DNA from: Candidatus Methanomethylophilaceae archaeon
GTDB taxonomy: Archaea > Thermoplasmatota > Thermoplasmata > Methanomassiliicoccales > Methanomethylophilaceae
NCBI GenBank assembly: GCA_017519045.1
Contig: JAFWTC010000011.1
Location: forward strand, 1-45,719
Direction: 5' to 3'
Length of the DNA stretch: 45,719 nucleotides
Both the position numbers and the translations under genes were made by a program. Positions within the stretch are counted from its first letter, which is position 1, and each line of letters starts with the position of its first letter. Below are positions 33,011-41,290 of the stretch, in pieces. The notes under the pieces are model-generated. The model did no database searches and had not been told where the DNA came from. It worked only from the letters and a program-made list of their open reading frames with translations.

Positions 33011-34078
33011 ATGACCTACTTCGCATTCCAGTGGCACATCACCGAGGCCTGCGACCAGAGATGCAGGCATTGCTACATCTACGCCCTCGGCAGTCGCGCC
33101 GAATTCAAGGAGATGTCCTTCCCAGACATGGAGAAGGTGGTCGAGAACATCAAAACGTTCTGTGCGAGGGCGAACCGCGAGCCGTACCTGTACATAACCG
33201 GCGGCGACCCCATCCTCCACCCGAGATTCTGGGATCTTCTCGAGATGCTGAAAAGAGAAGATATTCGCATCGCCATCCTCGGCAATCCGTTCCATCTCAC
33301 CCCGGAAACGTGCAGACGCATGAGGGAACTGGGCGTGGTGAAATACCAGCTGTCGCTGGACGGACTCAAGGAGACGCACGACAGGATCAGACGGCAGGGC
33401 TCATACGATTCGACGATGTCGGCCGTCCCCATGCTCCGGGAGGCGGGAATCGACGTCGCCATAATGTCCACGGTCTCCAAATGGAACGTTTCCGAGGTGC
33501 CCTCGCTGGTGGACGAGGTGGTGAGGAACAAGGCGGACATATTCGCCTTCGCCCGTTACTGCCCCTCCGCCTCGGACCGCGACTCGGTCTGCTCCCCCGC
33601 CGAATACAGGGACATGATGGACGAATGCTGGAAAAAATACCAGCAACACAAGGATTCCGGAACCACGTTCAACTTGAAAGACCATCTCTGGACGCTTTAC
33701 CGCTATGAGATAGGCGATTTCGACCCGCGCGATTATCCAGACGACGAATACGTCTATGACGGATGCAACTGCGGGAACTCCCATCTCACGATCCTTCCCG
33801 ACGGGGGCGTCTACGCATGCAGAAGGATGGAGAGCAAGGTCGGGAACGCCCTGGATGACGATCTGTACGACCTGTTCACCGGTCCGAAGATGGATGCGTA
33901 CAGGGTCTACGAGAACTTCGAGAAATGCTCCGGATGCGAACTGCTGCGCTTCTGCCGCGGATGCCCCGCCGTGGCGAAGGGATACCACGGGGACATGTAC
34001 GCTCCCGACCCGCAATGCTGGAAGGTGATAGGGATTGATGATGAGAGCCGTAAGAATCGACGGAGTCACGAAGGCTGA
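33011..34078 (+). CDS. Radical SAM/SPASM peptide maturase of the ACGX system
   Basis: A 355-residue enzyme. The radical SAM cluster is CDQRCRHCY (C-x3-C-x2-C, about residues 15-22). ITGGDPILHP is the GGE-like SAM-contact loop, with GGD here. The C-terminal SPASM region has cysteines in YDGCNCGN, VYACRRM, CSGCELLRFCRGC and PQCWK, enough for two auxiliary clusters. Its partner is the upstream ACGX peptide. It overlaps the following oxidoreductase gene by about 40 nt, implying co-expression. Confidence 0.92.
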   Translation: MTYFAFQWHITEACDQRCRHCYIYALGSRAEFKEMSFPDMEKVVENIKTFCARANREPYLYITGGDPILHPRFWDLLEMLKREDIRIAILGNPFHLTPETCRRMRELGVVKYQLSLDGLKETHDRIRRQGSYDSTMSAVPMLREAGIDVAIMSTVSKWNVSEVPSLVDEVVRNKADIFAFARYCPSASDRDSVCSPAEYRDMMDECWKKYQQHKDSGTTFNLKDHLWTLYRYEIGDFDPRDYPDDEYVYDGCNCGNSHLTILPDGGVYACRRMESKVGNALDDDLYDLFTGPKMDAYRVYENFEKCSGCELLRFCRGCPAVAKGYHGDMYAPDPQCWKVIGIDDESRKNRRSHEG

Positions 34079-34985
34079 GGACGTGAGGATCACGGACGTC
34101 CCGATTCCTGCCGCCTCCCCCGGCTGGGTCCTGGTCAGGATTCGCGCATTCGGCATGAATCACTCCGAGAAGATACTCCGCCTGGAGGAGATAGAGGAGG
34201 ATTACATAGAGAAGCCGGTGATCCCTGGAATCGAATGCGTAGGCGAGATAGAGGACCCTTCGGACTCGACATTCTCCAAAGGGGACAGGGTCATGGCCAT
34301 GATGGGCGGGATGGGCAGGAGCTTCGACGGTAGCTATGCGGAATATGCCGCGCTTCCGACGCATCACGTATTCAAGGCGGACTGTGAGATGCCATGGGAA
34401 GAGCTCGCCGCCGTGCCGGAGACGTATCTGACCGCGTGGGGGTCATTGTTCGAATGCCTGCAGCTGAAGAAGGGCGAGACCCTGCTGATACGCGGGGCCA
34501 CGTGCGCATTGGGATACGCCGCGATGGACATCGCCGAAGCCCTCGGGTGCAGGGTCGTGGCGACCACCCACAAGGAAAGCAAGATGGCCCTTCTCGAAGA
34601 GGCGGACGAGGCCCTGATGGACGACGGGAAGCTTAGTGGCAGGATCCAGGTGGACAAGGCGCTGGACCTCGTCGGCCCCAGAAGCCTCCTGGACACGCTC
34701 CGCTGCGTAAGAAAAGGAGGGATAGTCTGTGACACGGGCATCTTGGGAGGAATCTACTCCTTGGACGGGTTCGACCCCATCAAAGACATACCCAACGGGG
34801 TCTACCTGACCGGATATTTCAGCAACTATCCGACTCAGGAGACGGTGGATTCGATCTTCGCATTCATGAAGGAGCACGACCTTCATCCGCGCTATGCCAG
34901 ATGCTTCCCGTTCTCCGAGATAACCCAAGCTTGCATCGCATTGGACGGCGGGAAAGCCGGCGGGAAGATAGTCGTTCGCCTCTGA
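34038..34985 (+). CDS. Zinc-independent MDR-family oxidoreductase (quinone-reductase-like)
   Basis: A 315-residue medium-chain dehydrogenase/reductase: the GroES-like N-terminal part has VIPGIECVGEIED and GDRVMAMMGG, and the cofactor domain has LLIRGATCALGYAAMDIA, where the usual GAxGGVG is altered to GATCALG. Structural zinc cysteines are absent, as in quinone oxidoreductases. It is translationally overlapped with the maturase gene and may act on the peptide product or belong to the same stress response. Start is ATG 34038 or 34041. Confidence 0.85.
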   Translation: MMRAVRIDGVTKAEDVRITDVPIPAASPGWVLVRIRAFGMNHSEKILRLEEIEEDYIEKPVIPGIECVGEIEDPSDSTFSKGDRVMAMMGGMGRSFDGSYAEYAALPTHHVFKADCEMPWEELAAVPETYLTAWGSLFECLQLKKGETLLIRGATCALGYAAMDIAEALGCRVVATTHKESKMALLEEADEALMDDGKLSGRIQVDKALDLVGPRSLLDTLRCVRKGGIVCDTGILGGIYSLDGFDPIKDIPNGVYLTGYFSNYPTQETVDSIFAFMKEHDLHPRYARCFPFSEITQACIALDGGKAGGKIVVRL

Positions 34986-35001
34986 AACGACCTCCGGCCC
35001 G

Positions 35002-36207
35002 TCATGGTCGGCAATACTCCTTGAGGATGGCGTCGAAGCTCTTCCTCAGCCATGACTCCGTGTAGTCCACGTGGTCCTGCCATGTGCCGAAGGCCATGAG
35101 CATGAACGGGTTCATGTCCACGTGCTTGTGCAAGGTGTCCCACTTCTCGAAGTTCCTCACGAACTCGCCGCCGTGCCTGTTCGCATATTCGAATCCCTGA
35201 TCAAGCGTCGAACGTATGGAATCCTCGTTCTCCGAGACCGTCTCCGATATGAGATTCCTGAATTCCCCGTACTCCAGCAGGGATGAGTACCAGATGCTCT
35301 TCCATGCCGCATACAGGCGGTCCGGGTCGTTGGAGCTCTGGGTGTTGTAGTTCCCGGCGCATAGATCGAAATCCCATATCGGCCCGCTGTGCAGCCTTCC
35401 GTCGTCTCCCTTGTGGAAATAGAAGCTGGTGAGGTCGACGTCCACGTCATGGAACAGCTCCTCCACCACGTACGTCGACGCGAAGGAACGGACGTCCAGG
35501 ACCTCCTGGACCCTCTCCCAGTCCCCAGATCCGACGGCATCCCAGACCATGGCCATGAATTGCCTTATCCCCTCCACCTGCTCCGGAGTGCAATCGGGGT
35601 CGACGACGCTATAGTCCCTCCCATCAATCGTAAAGTAGTCTATGCCCTCCTCCCCTTCGGCGGCCGCATGGCTGTCCAGCTCGACTATGAATCCGGAGTC
35701 GCCGATGTCGACCCTTTCCTTTCCTATCTGGATCTTCTCGACCACCAGGTAGACCCCCATGTACTCCCCGTTCAGGAAGAGATTGACGAACTGCGTCGAG
35801 GTCGTGTATTCCGCGCCCACGACCTTGGCCACCTCGAAGGCCAGATAGTTGTGGATCAGGCTCCTGTCGAGATGGTTCGCCAGCAGCACCCAGGTCTTCG
35901 CCGGCCCGTTTCCGAAGAAGTCGGTCCTCTCCTCGAACTTGACGGTGTAAGGCTTCTTGGGCTGCTCCCAGGTCGAGTTGCCGCGCCCCTTGATCCCCGC
36001 ATCGGCGCCGGTTATGGAGTACGACTTCGAATCAACCGTTATGCTGCACGGAACATAGTCATCACGAGACGTCACGTCGGAGCCGAATGCGTCTACGTAC
36101 AAGGACGGGAAGCGCTCCTCCCCGTCATCCTCTTGATGGTCCGCCGAGACCAGAACGGCGACGAGGGCGGATACGAACACCACGGCCAGCGCAACCTTCA
36201 CGACCAT
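35002..36207 (-). CDS. CotH-like secreted kinase-fold protein
   Basis: A 401-residue protein with an N-terminal membrane anchor or signal (residues 3-20, VVKVALAVVFVSALVAVLVS). CotH-family blocks are AGIKGRGNSTWEQPKKPYTVKFE, WVLLANHLDRSLIHNYLAFE and GPIWDFDLCAGN; the last is the metal-binding DFD-type site. Bacterial CotH is a protein kinase; archaeal members are uncharacterised and often sit on the cell surface. The ATG at 36207 follows the membrane-protein stop by 5 nt. Confidence 0.9.
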   Translation of the reverse strand: MVVKVALAVVFVSALVAVLVSADHQEDDGEERFPSLYVDAFGSDVTSRDDYVPCSITVDSKSYSITGADAGIKGRGNSTWEQPKKPYTVKFEERTDFFGNGPAKTWVLLANHLDRSLIHNYLAFEVAKVVGAEYTTSTQFVNLFLNGEYMGVYLVVEKIQIGKERVDIGDSGFIVELDSHAAAEGEEGIDYFTIDGRDYSVVDPDCTPEQVEGIRQFMAMVWDAVGSGDWERVQEVLDVRSFASTYVVEELFHDVDVDLTSFYFHKGDDGRLHSGPIWDFDLCAGNYNTQSSNDPDRLYAAWKSIWYSSLLEYGEFRNLISETVSENEDSIRSTLDQGFEYANRHGGEFVRNFEKWDTLHKHVDMNPFMLMAFGTWQDHVDYTESWLRKSFDAILKEYCRP

Positions 36208-36212
36208 CTGGT

Positions 36213-36893
36213 TCAACTCATCATCCCCCTCAGGAACAGGAACGACACAACGCATATGGACCCGGCGAGGACGGTCATCGAGACGGCCGCGGCGGCAGCC
36301 TTCCCATGGCTTCTGCCCCTGGACGCCAGGATGCAGACGAACGCCTCTGCAAACGCGAACGCGACGCCGGACGCGGAGTCGAGGAGGTTCTGGTAATCGG
36401 CCAGCTCACTGGCGATGCCCGTGACCCCGAACCAGAGCAGAATGGTCCCGGATGCGATGCAGAGGATCAGCAGGACATCCTCCCTAACGCTTCCGGATCC
36501 GATGATCTCGCCGATTTCCGTCAGGAACAATGCGAAGCATGCGATCCCTATCGAAGCCAGAGTACCGATGTACAAGCCGACTATCCCCGCATATACCATA
36601 AGCGTTAAGACTATAGTGATAACACCGGAAACGGCCATGGGGACCCCATTGTATGATCTGGACAGAGCGGAGGCTATCAGAGCCGTGAGGCCCAGCGCGA
36701 TCAACGAGATGTGCGCCCCGAACACGCATAGGGAATAGGATTCCAGCTCGGGAGAGCAGACGATGACGCATGCGACCAGACCTAGCACGAATCCAGCGAC
36801 CGCCAGGGGTCCGGCGCCTTCGGCCTTGGCCGTCCGCAGGACCATCGCATACAGAGCGACGGCGACCGCCACGGCTGCAATCCACCACCACAT
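36213..36893 (-). CDS. Multi-pass membrane protein
   Basis: A 226-residue protein with about seven hydrophobic segments and few charged residues. No family was recognised. It lies directly upstream of, and is probably co-transcribed with, the CotH-like gene. An inverted-looking A/T-rich promoter region (36900-36960) separates it from the divergent DUF169 gene. Confidence 0.8.
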   Translation of the reverse strand: MWWWIAAVAVAVALYAMVLRTAKAEGAGPLAVAGFVLGLVACVIVCSPELESYSLCVFGAHISLIALGLTALIASALSRSYNGVPMAVSGVITIVLTLMVYAGIVGLYIGTLASIGIACFALFLTEIGEIIGSGSVREDVLLILCIASGTILLWFGVTGIASELADYQNLLDSASGVAFAFAEAFVCILASRGRSHGKAAAAAVSMTVLAGSICVVSFLFLRGMMS

Positions 36894-36977
36894 CGCTTCC
36901 TTGACAAATTGTAACGATATAGCACTAACGGGATTACAATCGCACTAAACATCATTAATAAGGAGGCCCACCCCATA

Positions 36978-37757
36978 TTGGATGCCATGACCAACCTCAT
37001 CTGCGACATAATCGGACTGGAAAGCCGCCCCGTGGCGATCTACCGCCAGCCTTCGGTTCCCGACGACGCGCGCATACCTTCCGGCCATTGCACCGTGCCG
37101 TCCCTGTTCGTGCATTGCGCCAGATTCGGCAGGAAATGCGCCTCCGACAGCGAGCACTCCCCGTGCCACGGATCCAAGAGCGGGTTCGGATTCGGAGGGA
37201 TATCCAACCGCCAGAACTCCGCCTGGTCCGCATCCACCGTGCCGGAGGAGGTGAGGGCCACGCAGAAGCACAAGGGCTCCGGCCAGTCCTACTTCAAGAC
37301 ACCGGAGATCGCCCTGATCCAGATGGAGCCCATAAGAGACTACGGGGACGGGACCGACGCCATCGTGTTCCAGGACGTCGACGAGGCGGAGGCCGAAGGG
37401 AGGCCGATAGAGGTCGTCGCGTTCCTTGCCGACCCCACTTCGGTCTCCGCCCTGGTGCAACTGGCGTCGTTCTCGAAGGAGACCCCCGGGCCCGCCGCGG
37501 TGATGCCGTACGGCCACGCCTGCCAGCAGATCTACGCCATCCCGAGGGCGGAAGGGGAATCCGACGACCCCCACGCCGTCATAGGAATGACGGACATGTA
37601 CGCCAGGAGGTTCATCCGCAGAGAGGAGCTCTCGTTCGCAGTGCCTTACAAGCTCTACCGCCGCATGGTGGACGACGTCGACGCCTCGTTCCTCAGGAAG
37701 GAGAAGTATCTGGAGAACCTTTCTAAGGCCAAGCGCGACGCCCCGAGTCGCGGCTGA
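36978..37757 (+). CDS. DUF169 family protein
   Basis: A 259-residue protein of the DUF169 family, common in methanogens, function unknown. Recognisable parts are ESRPVAIYRQPSVPDD at the start, CATURATED-type cysteine region HCARFGRKCASDSEHSPCHGS near 45-65, and the C-terminal RREELSFAVPYKLYRRMV. A strong AGGAGG at 36961-36966 lies 11 nt before TTG 36978; the ATG at 36987 is the alternative start. Confidence 0.85.
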   Translation: MDAMTNLICDIIGLESRPVAIYRQPSVPDDARIPSGHCTVPSLFVHCARFGRKCASDSEHSPCHGSKSGFGFGGISNRQNSAWSASTVPEEVRATQKHKGSGQSYFKTPEIALIQMEPIRDYGDGTDAIVFQDVDEAEAEGRPIEVVAFLADPTSVSALVQLASFSKETPGPAAVMPYGHACQQIYAIPRAEGESDDPHAVIGMTDMYARRFIRREELSFAVPYKLYRRMVDDVDASFLRKEKYLENLSKAKRDAPSRG

Positions 37758-37794
37758 ATCTCGGATCGCGGGAGCCTGCGGCCCTCATACAAAA

Positions 37795-37802
37795 TTATTT
37801 AT
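37795..37802 (+). promoter_or_regulatory. TATA box of tRNA-Met
   Basis: TTATTTAT lies 27-34 bp before the tRNA, the usual archaeal spacing. Confidence 0.55.
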
Positions 37803-37828
37803 CTGCTCTACGGTTAGGGCGGGATGTT

Positions 37829-37902
37829 GGGCTCTTAGCTTAGCCAGGTAGAGCGCTCGGCTCATAACCGAGTGGCCGCCGGTTCGAACCCGGCAGGGCC
37901 CA
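37829..37902 (+). tRNA. tRNA with CAT anticodon (elongator Met or Ile2)
   Basis: The acceptor stem GGGCTCT pairs with AGGGCCC (one G-U). The anticodon arm CTCGG-CTCATAA-CCGAG gives CAT, and the T-arm GCCGG-TTCGAAC-CCGGC is perfect. CCA is not encoded (CCT follows). The elongator Met versus agmatidine-modified Ile2 identity cannot be settled by eye. Confidence 0.94.
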
Positions 37903-38127
37903 CCTTTTAACTTATTTCCTCTAACTGAGAACGCGGCGAACGCCCGTAAAGATGATTTGTTCCCAGAGGAAGCCAAGTCACTCTTCAGACGTGAGTATCA
38001 AACTAGGGTTCTAAAGTTACAAAAAGATGCTAAATGCCACAATATGTTCTTCTTTGTAGCAGTCTTGAACAATGCTCCGTTTTTCATTTATGCGATGCGG
38101 CCTCATTCTTGCCTGCCTGCATTTTCA
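37903..38127. other. AT-rich intergenic stretch after tRNA-Met
   Basis: About 225 bp of clearly lower G+C than both flanks. An open plus-strand frame across 37960-38070 reads like coding sequence (lysine- and glutamine-rich) but lacks a start near the tRNA and runs into the antisense of the next gene. It may be a relic of an element integrated at the tRNA 3' end. No attachment repeat was found. Confidence 0.35.
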
Positions 38128-38634
38128 TCATCGCACCTTGACTTGCATATGTATGATGTCCAAAGAAAAGAAACAGTGCGCCCGATCAGCATGCGCGTGC
38201 ACAATAGGTCGCTTCTCGACCACGGGGTACCTGCGCGTCTCCGACCCCCACCTTCCCACGAAGCGGTCGTACTGGGACGGATCGGTCTCCTCGAGTATCG
38301 CTATGACGTGCATGCCGCTTTCGCTCACGAAGCGATAGCAGTCCATGACGGTCATCTGATATCCTATCGCACGGTCGTCGGCCATGCGCTTGCGGTCTAC
38401 CCCAAGGGGGGCATATGCCCACTCGTCTTCCATCAGGCTCTTCTTCCTGTCGAAGACGTCGACGGTCCGGACGGCCACGCCTTTGGAGACCAGGGCCATA
38501 TGGACTATCGGGATCCTGCCTGCGGCCGCCTCCTTGCCCAGCATCATGTATGCCTGGTATGCCTCGCTCTCCACCTCGAATCTCGTGATTGCCGCGGTCT
38601 GCGGAGGCTTCTTCTTGAAGAGACCTATGCTCAT
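38128..38634 (-). CDS. Hypothetical protein
   Basis: A 168-residue soluble protein beginning MSIGLFKKKPPQTAAITRFE. It is mixed alpha/beta and has no motif I recognise. A stretch ESEAYQAYMMLGKEAAAGRIPIV suggests a helix-rich N-terminal half. The ATG at 38634 is preferred to the one at 38652. Base composition matches the GC-rich neighbours. Confidence 0.7.
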   Translation of the reverse strand: MSIGLFKKKPPQTAAITRFEVESEAYQAYMMLGKEAAAGRIPIVHMALVSKGVAVRTVDVFDRKKSLMEDEWAYAPLGVDRKRMADDRAIGYQMTVMDCYRFVSESGMHVIAILEETDPSQYDRFVGRWGSETRRYPVVEKRPIVHAHADRAHCFFSLDIIHMQVKVR

Positions 38635-38652
38635 GCCATGTACAGATAGCAT

Positions 38653-38980
38653 CGGAAGATATCAACCTCTCTGGCCCCGAGAGAACGCTTGCAAGGCGGA
38701 AAGGACGTCCCAGATCTTGCAAGAAAGAGCGATGCGGCTCGGGAAAGCCGCAAGCAGGGCAACATCGCGGCATGCCGTGCCCGGACCGTGCTGTCTCTCG
38801 GCATGCGGAGCCCGCGGAACGCAGATGCCTGCGAACCGGATGAGAGACGGGGGACGAATAAAACCGCTTGCTCCACTTATGGCGCTTTTCATTCCTTCTT
38901 CTGATGAACCAATAAGGAAGAGCCGTCCGCTGAATCGGCAACATTCAATATCCGGCTCGGCATCGTAGACGGCGAAAGGA
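38653..38980. other. Structured intergenic region, possible non-coding RNA
   Basis: No gene was accepted in these 328 bp. Three possible hairpins follow each other: two copies of the self-complementary CTTGCAAG at 38688-38695 and 38717-38724, TGCGGCT/AGCCGCA at 38733-38752, and GCATGCCG/CGGCATGC at 38770-38806. The G/C-rich arms and close packing suggest an RNA element or small RNA, but no known family was matched. Confidence 0.4.
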
Positions 38981-38986
38981 ATGGCC

Positions 38987-39862
38987 ATGGGGCGCGGAGT
39001 GCTGGTCGTAGGGAGCTCGAACGTGGACACGACGATCTATCTGGACAGATTCGCCTCGCCTGGAGAGACCGTGCAGGCGAGAGGGAAGAGGGTGTCCTGC
39101 GGTGGAAAAGGCGCCAACCAGGCCGTGGCTGCGGCGAGGGCCGGGGCCGAGACGTCGTTCATCACCGCCCTGGGCGACGATGCCGAGGGCAGGATGCTCG
39201 AGGAGAGGCTCGCCGAGGAGGAGATATCCCTCTCCATCGTCCGGAAGCGCGCTGACACGGGACAGGCGTTCATCGAGGTGGACGGCCGCTCCGAGAACCG
39301 CATAGCCGTCATCGGAGGAGCCAACCTGATGCTGTCCCCGGAGGACGCGTAGGCCATGTCCGATTGCATCGCCGGATGCGCCGTCCTCGTCCTTCAGAAC
39401 GAGGTTCCGCCCGAAACGAACGCAGCCGCCATGAGTATCGCCTCGGAGAACGGCGCGGCCACGGTGTACAACCCCGCTCCGTCCAGACCTGTTGAGAAAA
39501 GCGTGATCCAGATGTCGGACTGCCTCGTGCTGAACGGATCAGAGTTCCGGTATCTTTCCGGGACGGACGACGTCGAGGCGGGATGCTCCTCCCTCCTGTC
39601 CGCCGGGGCGGGGGCGGTCGTGGTCACCCTCGGGAAGGACGGCTGCTTCTACTCCGACGGAATCCGCAACGGCAGGATCCCTGCGCCGAAGGTCGATGCA
39701 TTGGACGCGTCCGGCGCTGGGGACACTTTCGTCGGATACCTCGCCGCAGGCTTGTCTAGGGAATCCTCCTTGGAGGAATCGGTCCGCACGGCCGTGAGGG
39801 CCGCCTCGCTGTCGTGCACCCGGCGGGGAGCGATGGACGGCATCCCGCGCATCGCGGAGCTG
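38987..39862 (+). CDS. PfkB/ribokinase-family sugar kinase with an in-frame TAG
   Basis: The N-terminal half has VLVVGSSNVDTTIYLDRF and the substrate loop GGKGANQAVAAARAG; the C-terminal half has LVLNGSEFRYLSG, VVVTLGKDGCFYS and the catalytic DASGAGDTFVGYLAAG. One TAG at codon 122 (39350-39352) joins the halves in frame (MLSPEDA-TAG-AMSDCIAGCAVLVLQNEVP), matching the ribokinase order. Homology ends near 39862, but the frame has no stop until 40411, deep inside the carbonic anhydrase gene, so a base is probably missing near 39865. The end given is where homology stops. The start at 38987 follows AAGGA at good spacing. Confidence 0.85.
39350..39352 (+). other. In-frame TAG (candidate pyrrolysine codon 122) in the ribokinase gene
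   Basis: Ribokinase homology is continuous and gap-free across the codon. Upstream and downstream open frames are in the same phase. Confidence 0.83.
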
Positions 39863-39929
39863 GACCGACGCCCCACTATGATGAGCCATGCCGCCAGTTT
39901 TAAGATGAAGGCGACCCTCTGGACCGAGC

Positions 39930-40592
39930 ATGGATCGGTACGACCCGGACCGTGTCATGAAGGCGCTGAAGGAAGGCAACAGAAGATACGTGAGGAGCGG
40001 CGCCTTCTCGGGAGACGTGTCGCATCCGACCAGGATCCGCTCCGCCGACGAGGGGCAGCGTCCCTTCGCGGCCGTCGTCTCCTGCTCCGACTCCCGCGTG
40101 ATACCGGAGGCGGTCTTCTCCGCCGGGATCGGAGACTTGTTCGTGATCCGCTCCGCCGGGAACGTCGTCGACGGGTGCACCCTAAGCAGCCTGGAGTACG
40201 CCGTTGGACACATGGGGGTGAGGGTAGTGGTGGTCATGGGCCACACCCGCTGCGGCGCGATTGCGGAGGCCCTGAAGGGATTCCACGAAGGGCATTCCAT
40301 AGAGATCATAGACGACATCCGCGCCTGCATCGGCGACGAGGAGGACCCCGTGAAGGCTTCAAGGCTGAACGTCCTCAACAGCGTCCGCCTGATATCCGAA
40401 GACCTCTCTGAGAGGCACGATATCGTCGTGGCCGGGGCGATGTACGACGTCCGCGACGGCACGGTGGAGTTCCTGGAAGGGCGATCCCCCGTCGATCGAT
40501 TGTCAGAGCCTCAGCCGGATCAGCTTCGCCCTGAAGTCCCTGTCCACGACCTTCATGGCTATCCTGGTGTAGAACCCTGTCCTTTTCCTTAG
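39930..40592 (+). CDS. Beta-class carbonic anhydrase
   Basis: A zinc enzyme interconverting CO2 and bicarbonate. The zinc ligands are in SCSDSRVIPE (C-x-D-x-R) and MGHTRCGA (H-x2-C). SAGNVVDGCTLSSLEYAV is the family core. The domain ends near GTVEFLEG; the last 35 residues overlap the convergent methyltransferase gene by 90 nt and look non-native, so the real stop may be misplaced. ATG 39930 matches the family start. Confidence 0.9.
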   Translation: MDRYDPDRVMKALKEGNRRYVRSGAFSGDVSHPTRIRSADEGQRPFAAVVSCSDSRVIPEAVFSAGIGDLFVIRSAGNVVDGCTLSSLEYAVGHMGVRVVVVMGHTRCGAIAEALKGFHEGHSIEIIDDIRACIGDEEDPVKASRLNVLNSVRLISEDLSERHDIVVAGAMYDVRDGTVEFLEGRSPVDRLSEPQPDQLRPEVPVHDLHGYPGVEPCPFP

Positions 40593-41290
40593 CATCACCC
40601 TCGCATCGGTGAAGAACGGCCTGCATTCGAGATATTCCGTCCCCGTCTTTTCGCAGAACGCGTGGGCGTCGTCCACCGCGAAATACATGGCCGCAGACTG
40701 GTTGCCCGTCTTCTTCACGTACTTGGCGGCATATCTCAGCCCGTCCGTGGTGGTCGCGTCGAATACGAGCTCCGCCCCGGGGAAGGCCTCCTTCATCCTC
40801 CCGATGACGTCCAGGATCTTCTCCTCGTGGAAATACTGGAACACTCCCAGAACGAGGATCATCACCGGCAGGGACTTGTCGACCTCGTCGGCCCACTTCA
40901 TGTCGAACAGGTCGCCTGCGATCAGGGCCTCCTTGTCCGACGGCGGCAGAAGCTCCCTCCTCAGCCCTATGACCTCCGGGAGGTCCATGTCGTAGAAATG
41001 CGCATCCAGGTCAGACAACCTAAGGTAAGCGGTCTCCAATCCGGCGCCGAGGTGCACGATGGCGCTCCTCCCGTTCCTTCTGACGAAATCCCGCTCCATG
41101 GCATCGGTGCTGTAGTACCTGGCCACGGATGCCAGCAGGGCATACTCCGACGAGCCCTTGGTCACCCCTTCGGTATCCTGTCCTTCAGCTTCAGGGCGGC
41201 GTCGTCCCTGAAGTAATCCGGGAAGCGCTCCGTCGAGTAGATCCTCGCGGCCAGGGGAATGTACAAGGTATCGGGCACGCCGTCCGTCAT
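40503..41290 (-). pseudogene. LCM-family SAM methyltransferase 2, split by a single-base frameshift
   Basis: A paralogue of the upstream methyltransferase. The first 41 codons from ATG 41290 (DTLYIPLAARIYSTERFPDYF, quoted in part, then LKLKDRIPKG) run into TGA. One base out of phase, VTKGSSEYALLASVARYYSTD, IVHLGAGLETAYLRL (SAM motif I) and the rest of the protein continue to 40503. The break is in a GGGG run at about 41163-41166: one extra G would give a continuous protein of about 262 residues. It is either a sequencing error, a true frameshift mutation, or recoding. ATGA overlap with gene 1. Confidence 0.82.

Noticed and set aside
37785-37976. Minus-strand open frame over tRNA-Met
   Set aside because: It lies antisense to the tRNA and contains its translated complement (GGPCRVRTGGHSV).
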